Below are positions 12,555-15,637 of a stretch of DNA of 15,637 nt, in pieces. The notes beneath the pieces are model-generated. The model was not told the origin of the DNA. It did no database searches and saw only the letters and a list, made by a program, of their open reading frames with translations. The stretch lies in the NCBI GenBank assembly GCA_964548365.1, contig CAZJRD010000076.1, positions 1 to 15,637 of the forward strand, in the 5' to 3' direction. Source of the stretch: B46-G9 sp964548365. Lineage in GTDB: Bacteria > Desulfobacterota > DSM-4660 > Desulfatiglandales > Desulfatiglandaceae. The translations under genes were made by a program, and so were the position numbers. Every line of letters begins with the position of its first letter. The first letter of the stretch is position 1.

Positions 12555-15500
12555 TTATACGTTCCTCTGCACCCTGTTTCCCTGATAACCGGATAAACCC
12601 CCGCAAGTGAGAAGCCCTACCCAGTGGACTGTCACGGTGACGGCTCCGAAGTCTTCTTCCACCCTTCCTTTGATGATATATGTCCTTTCAGCGTTGAGGA
12701 GATGACAGTATTGATGGTACACCTTCGGGAAAAAGACTGTCTCATAGATGCCTGTTGGATCTTCAAAGGTGATGAATTTCATGGGGTTTCCTTCTTTTGT
12801 ACGGACTGTTTTGCCGGTAATCAGCCACCCCTCGATGGTTACGCTCTTTCCCACCAAAAACGGCAGATCCTTGGCGCGGACATGATTCATTTTTTTCAGA
12901 GCACTCGCGCAAAACTCCAGGGGATGAACTGAAATCAGGAACCCCAGGGTCTCCCTTTCCTGTTCCAGGAGGACCCGCCGGGGCAAGGTGTTGTGTGCCT
13001 TCCTGTGCAAAGCCGCGGGAACCGGGAAAAGGGTGGGGACAGATTCTCTTTGGGCGAAAAACCGGAGCGCCTGCCACAGGAAGTCCGTCCGGGAACCCTC
13101 TTTTCCCTTTTCTCCAGGGTCGTCAAAGCAGCCCGCCTTGATCAACACGCGAACATCCTGGAGGCGGAGGTGGGGGCGTGTGCGGAGAAGAAAATCCTGG
13201 AGGGATGAAAACGGACCGTTTCTTTCCCGTTCCCGGACGATGACTTCTCTCGCCTCACGGGAGAGGTCCTTGATCTGCATGAATCCCACCCGGAGTTCCT
13301 TCCCCTTTCCCGTATACTTGATGTGACTTTTGTTGATGTGGGGCGGGAGCACCCGGAGCCCCATGCGTTTTGCCTCTGAGATGTATCCAAAAGGTGAATA
13401 GTAGCCGCCCCCGTTGGAAATGACGGACGCCATGAATTCAGCCGGGTAGTGGGCCCTGAGAAAGGCGGATTTATAGGCAACCAGGGTATAACTTGCCGAG
13501 TGAGGTTTGCAGAAGCTGTAGCCATCGAACCCCATCATCATGTCCCATACCTCGTCGATGATATTCCGCGGCACATTCCGTTCCTGGGCCCCCTGGACGA
13601 AACGGCAATAAAGGTCACGAAGTTTCTTTTCCTTGTCCTTTTTACTCACCACCTTCCGGAGGGTATCGGCTTCGGCCGGGTCGAATCCCGCCAGGTGGAT
13701 GGCCGCCTGGCTCATCTGCTCCTGGAAGACCATGACCCCGAGGGTCTCTTCCAGCACCGGCCGTAAAGCAGGGTGGGGAGGCTCCCAGGGCTCCCCTCTG
13801 AGTCGGGCAAGCCATGTCCGGATGCTCTGGTTGGAGGCGGGGCGGATGATGGAGGTCACCACCACGTTGAGCTGGAAATGGTCAATGTGGAAGTAATCAT
13901 GGAAGGTGAAGCCTTTTCCCACCTTGGTGAGGACCTGCCGGGTAGCGGGGCTCTCGAAGTAGAAAACCCCGAATGTGTTTCCCTGGTGAAAAATACGCAC
14001 GGTTTCGGGGTCATGCAGGGGGTTGAGCTGTGCGTATTCAATACGGCGGCCATAATTTTTGTATACCATCTCCAGGGCATCCCGGATGACGGCAAGGCTC
14101 CGGTTCCCGAGGATATCGATTTTCACCAGACCGCTTTCTTCCACGGAATCCTTTTCCCACTGGAGGATCTGTAGCCCCCCAGCGGAAATCTCCACCGGGC
14201 AGTATTGACGAATATCGTCGGGAACGACCACCACCCCGCCGCAATGGGTGGAAAGATGCTGAAAATGTTTTTCAAGACGGGAAGCGGCCCGCAGGATTTC
14301 GTCCCAGGGTTTCTGGAGTTTCACGCCCCGCATTTTGGGATGGCGGGCAAGGTCTTTCCAGGAATCATAGAGCCGCCAGCCGAAACCGATTTGTTTGGTG
14401 ACCTGGCCGATCTCCCGGTCCGTCAAACCGAAGACCTTGGCCACCTCCCGGATGGCCGAGCGGGCCGCGAAGGTGTTGTGGTTGGAGACCATGGCGGTGC
14501 GGCGTGTCCCGTGGGTCGTGAAGAGAAGATCAATGATCCGCTCCCGTTCATCCCACGGGAAGTCCACGTCGATATCAGGCGGGTCCATGCGCGCGGGGTT
14601 CAGAAACCGCTCAAAGAACAGGTTGTATTTGATGGGATCCACGTGGGTAATCCCCAGGGCATAGGAGACAATGGAAGCGGCGGCGCTTCCCCTCCCGCAT
14701 GACCTGGGTGCCTGGCGGGTGATCTGGGCCACCACGAGAAAATAGTGGGCGAAGTTTTTCTGTTTGATGATGTCCATCTCGTGGGCAACACGTGTTCGCA
14801 CTTCCGGAGTAATGGCTCCGTAGCGCTGTTTGCATCCTTCAAGGGTAGCCCGGTACAAACGCTGAAAAGCCTCTTCGTCCGTCATTTCTCCGAAATTGGG
14901 AAATATGATCCGGCCGAAATGCCATTCCGTCCGGCAGGAATCCGCGATTTTTCCGGCATTGGCAATGGCCGCCGGCGCGTGGGGAAACCGGAACGCCATA
15001 TGGGGGCCGGGATTCAGAAAGTTCTGGGGCAGGCAGGTGTCCCCCAGGTCAAGCCTGGAGAGCTTGGTATTCAGGGAAACCGCTCTGAGGATGCGATGGA
15101 GCGGGAACTGCTCTTTTGTGACAAGATAGATCCGGTTGGTTGCCACGGGGGGGATATGGGTCTCCCGGGAAAAGGCATAGCAGCGGCCCATGCAATACCC
15201 GGAGGAGAGCTCCACGTAAAGATCTGCAACCGATTGTTTTTTCAAGGTCTTCAGGATGTTGAAGTCGTCTGAAAGGATGATGAGTCCTTCCCGCTTTTCA
15301 TGCAGGCGTTGGATCAGGTCAAAGCCCTGATCGCAGTGGCGGTCGGAGATGATTTGGCAGAGATTGGCATAGCCGGTACGGTCCTTGACCAGAAGCACGG
15401 CGCGATGATGGCCGTGGATGATTTCACTCCCCACGATGGGTTGGATCCCATTTTCCGCTGCGGCCTGGAGAAAAAAGATGAGGCCGTAGAGGTTGTTGGT

Positions 15501-15620
15501 GTCTGTGAGGGCGAGCTTCTTTACCCCCATGCGGCCTGCGACTGCACACAGTTCCTCGACAGTACCAATGCCCCATCCTTTGGAATAATGGGAATGCACA
15601 TTAAGATGAACGAAATCCAT
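12555..15620 (-). CDS. dnaE2: DNA polymerase III alpha subunit, DnaE2/ImuC-like
   Basis: C-family replicative-type polymerase, 1021 aa from the ATG at 15620. A TTG at 15626, closer to the GAGGGG at 15637-15632, is an alternative. Domain order in ATG numbering: PHP domain from FVHLNVHSHYS (3-13), polymerase core with SCGRGSAAAS (307-316), the catalytic pair in PDIDVDF (348-354; D349, D351 or D353), the third acid D502 in LVKIDILG, helix-hairpin-helix region after about 750, and an OB-fold at about 925-1000. It lacks the C-terminal tau-binding part of DnaE1 (about 1160 aa). The core stretch ILQWEKDSVEESGL also looks like the DnaE2 type used in SOS mutagenesis with ImuA/ImuB. The PHP motif ALTDTNNLYG has Thr where active PHP domains have His, so proofreading there is doubtful. 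Likely partners upstream are outside the window. Confidence 0.87.
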   Translation of the reverse strand: MDFVHLNVHSHYSKGWGIGTVEELCAVAGRMGVKKLALTDTNNLYGLIFFLQAAAENGIQPIVGSEIIHGHHRAVLLVKDRTGYANLCQIISDRHCDQGFDLIQRLHEKREGLIILSDDFNILKTLKKQSVADLYVELSSGYCMGRCYAFSRETHIPPVATNRIYLVTKEQFPLHRILRAVSLNTKLSRLDLGDTCLPQNFLNPGPHMAFRFPHAPAAIANAGKIADSCRTEWHFGRIIFPNFGEMTDEEAFQRLYRATLEGCKQRYGAITPEVRTRVAHEMDIIKQKNFAHYFLVVAQITRQAPRSCGRGSAAASIVSYALGITHVDPIKYNLFFERFLNPARMDPPDIDVDFPWDERERIIDLLFTTHGTRRTAMVSNHNTFAARSAIREVAKVFGLTDREIGQVTKQIGFGWRLYDSWKDLARHPKMRGVKLQKPWDEILRAASRLEKHFQHLSTHCGGVVVVPDDIRQYCPVEISAGGLQILQWEKDSVEESGLVKIDILGNRSLAVIRDALEMVYKNYGRRIEYAQLNPLHDPETVRIFHQGNTFGVFYFESPATRQVLTKVGKGFTFHDYFHIDHFQLNVVVTSIIRPASNQSIRTWLARLRGEPWEPPHPALRPVLEETLGVMVFQEQMSQAAIHLAGFDPAEADTLRKVVSKKDKEKKLRDLYCRFVQGAQERNVPRNIIDEVWDMMMGFDGYSFCKPHSASYTLVAYKSAFLRAHYPAEFMASVISNGGGYYSPFGYISEAKRMGLRVLPPHINKSHIKYTGKGKELRVGFMQIKDLSREAREVIVRERERNGPFSSLQDFLLRTRPHLRLQDVRVLIKAGCFDDPGEKGKEGSRTDFLWQALRFFAQRESVPTLFPVPAALHRKAHNTLPRRVLLEQERETLGFLISVHPLEFCASALKKMNHVRAKDLPFLVGKSVTIEGWLITGKTVRTKEGNPMKFITFEDPTGIYETVFFPKVYHQYCHLLNAERTYIIKGRVEEDFGAVTVTVHWVGLLTCGGLSGYQGNRVQRNV

Positions 15621-15637
15621 GGTCAATCATACCCCTC

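Overview
The window looks like chromosomal DNA of a Gram-negative, probably anaerobic bacterium. Secreted proteins carry periplasmic-type signal peptides, and an RND efflux remnant is present. Gene content and style (single-domain asparaginase, periplasmic rhodanese, MatB-like acyl-CoA ligase, DnaE2-like polymerase, dispersed intergenic hairpins) remind me of Desulfobacterota. That placement is inference from memory. No rRNA, tRNA, CRISPR array or intact insertion sequence was seen.

Region 1 (52-4662) handles amino acids. A 160-residue asparaginase-domain protein (minus) and an ornithine aminotransferase (rocD, plus) are divergent and share an overlapping promoter region. After a roughly 390-base leader comes a complete polar amino-acid ABC importer: binding protein, hairpin attenuator, permease, ATPase. 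Together they look like amino-acid uptake and breakdown. Bases 1-51 lie after the asparaginase stop codon, and nothing was assigned there.

Region 2 (4663-5204) is a scar: about 200 bases of repeat-like, hairpin-rich DNA joined to a fragment of an RND transporter gene.

Region 3 (5205-8652) is the most interesting part. Two translationally coupled membrane proteins of the CPA2/KefB-type antiporter superfamily (plus strand) face two small cytosolic proteins (minus strand). One of these is a lone PTS EIIA (fructose/nitrogen type) with its phospho-histidine. The other is a 110-residue protein whose predicted fold order matches PII-like regulators. I infer a two-subunit cation/proton antiporter with its own regulators. 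The EIIA gene may be expressed as a leaderless mRNA.

Region 4 (8750-11740) has a membrane-anchored TPR protein (minus), divergent from a DedA-family membrane protein that overlaps a MatB-like acyl-CoA synthetase by 4 bases.

Region 5 (11741-12521) is a secreted single-domain rhodanese with its own strong promoter and an unusual leader. It ends at a perfect 18-bp hairpin. Region 6 (12555-15620, minus) is a DnaE2/ImuC-like DNA polymerase III alpha subunit whose upstream operon lies beyond the window.

In the 1847-2237 gap only a sigma70-like promoter and a double Shine-Dalgarno leader were seen. A similar leader precedes the rhodanese gene.
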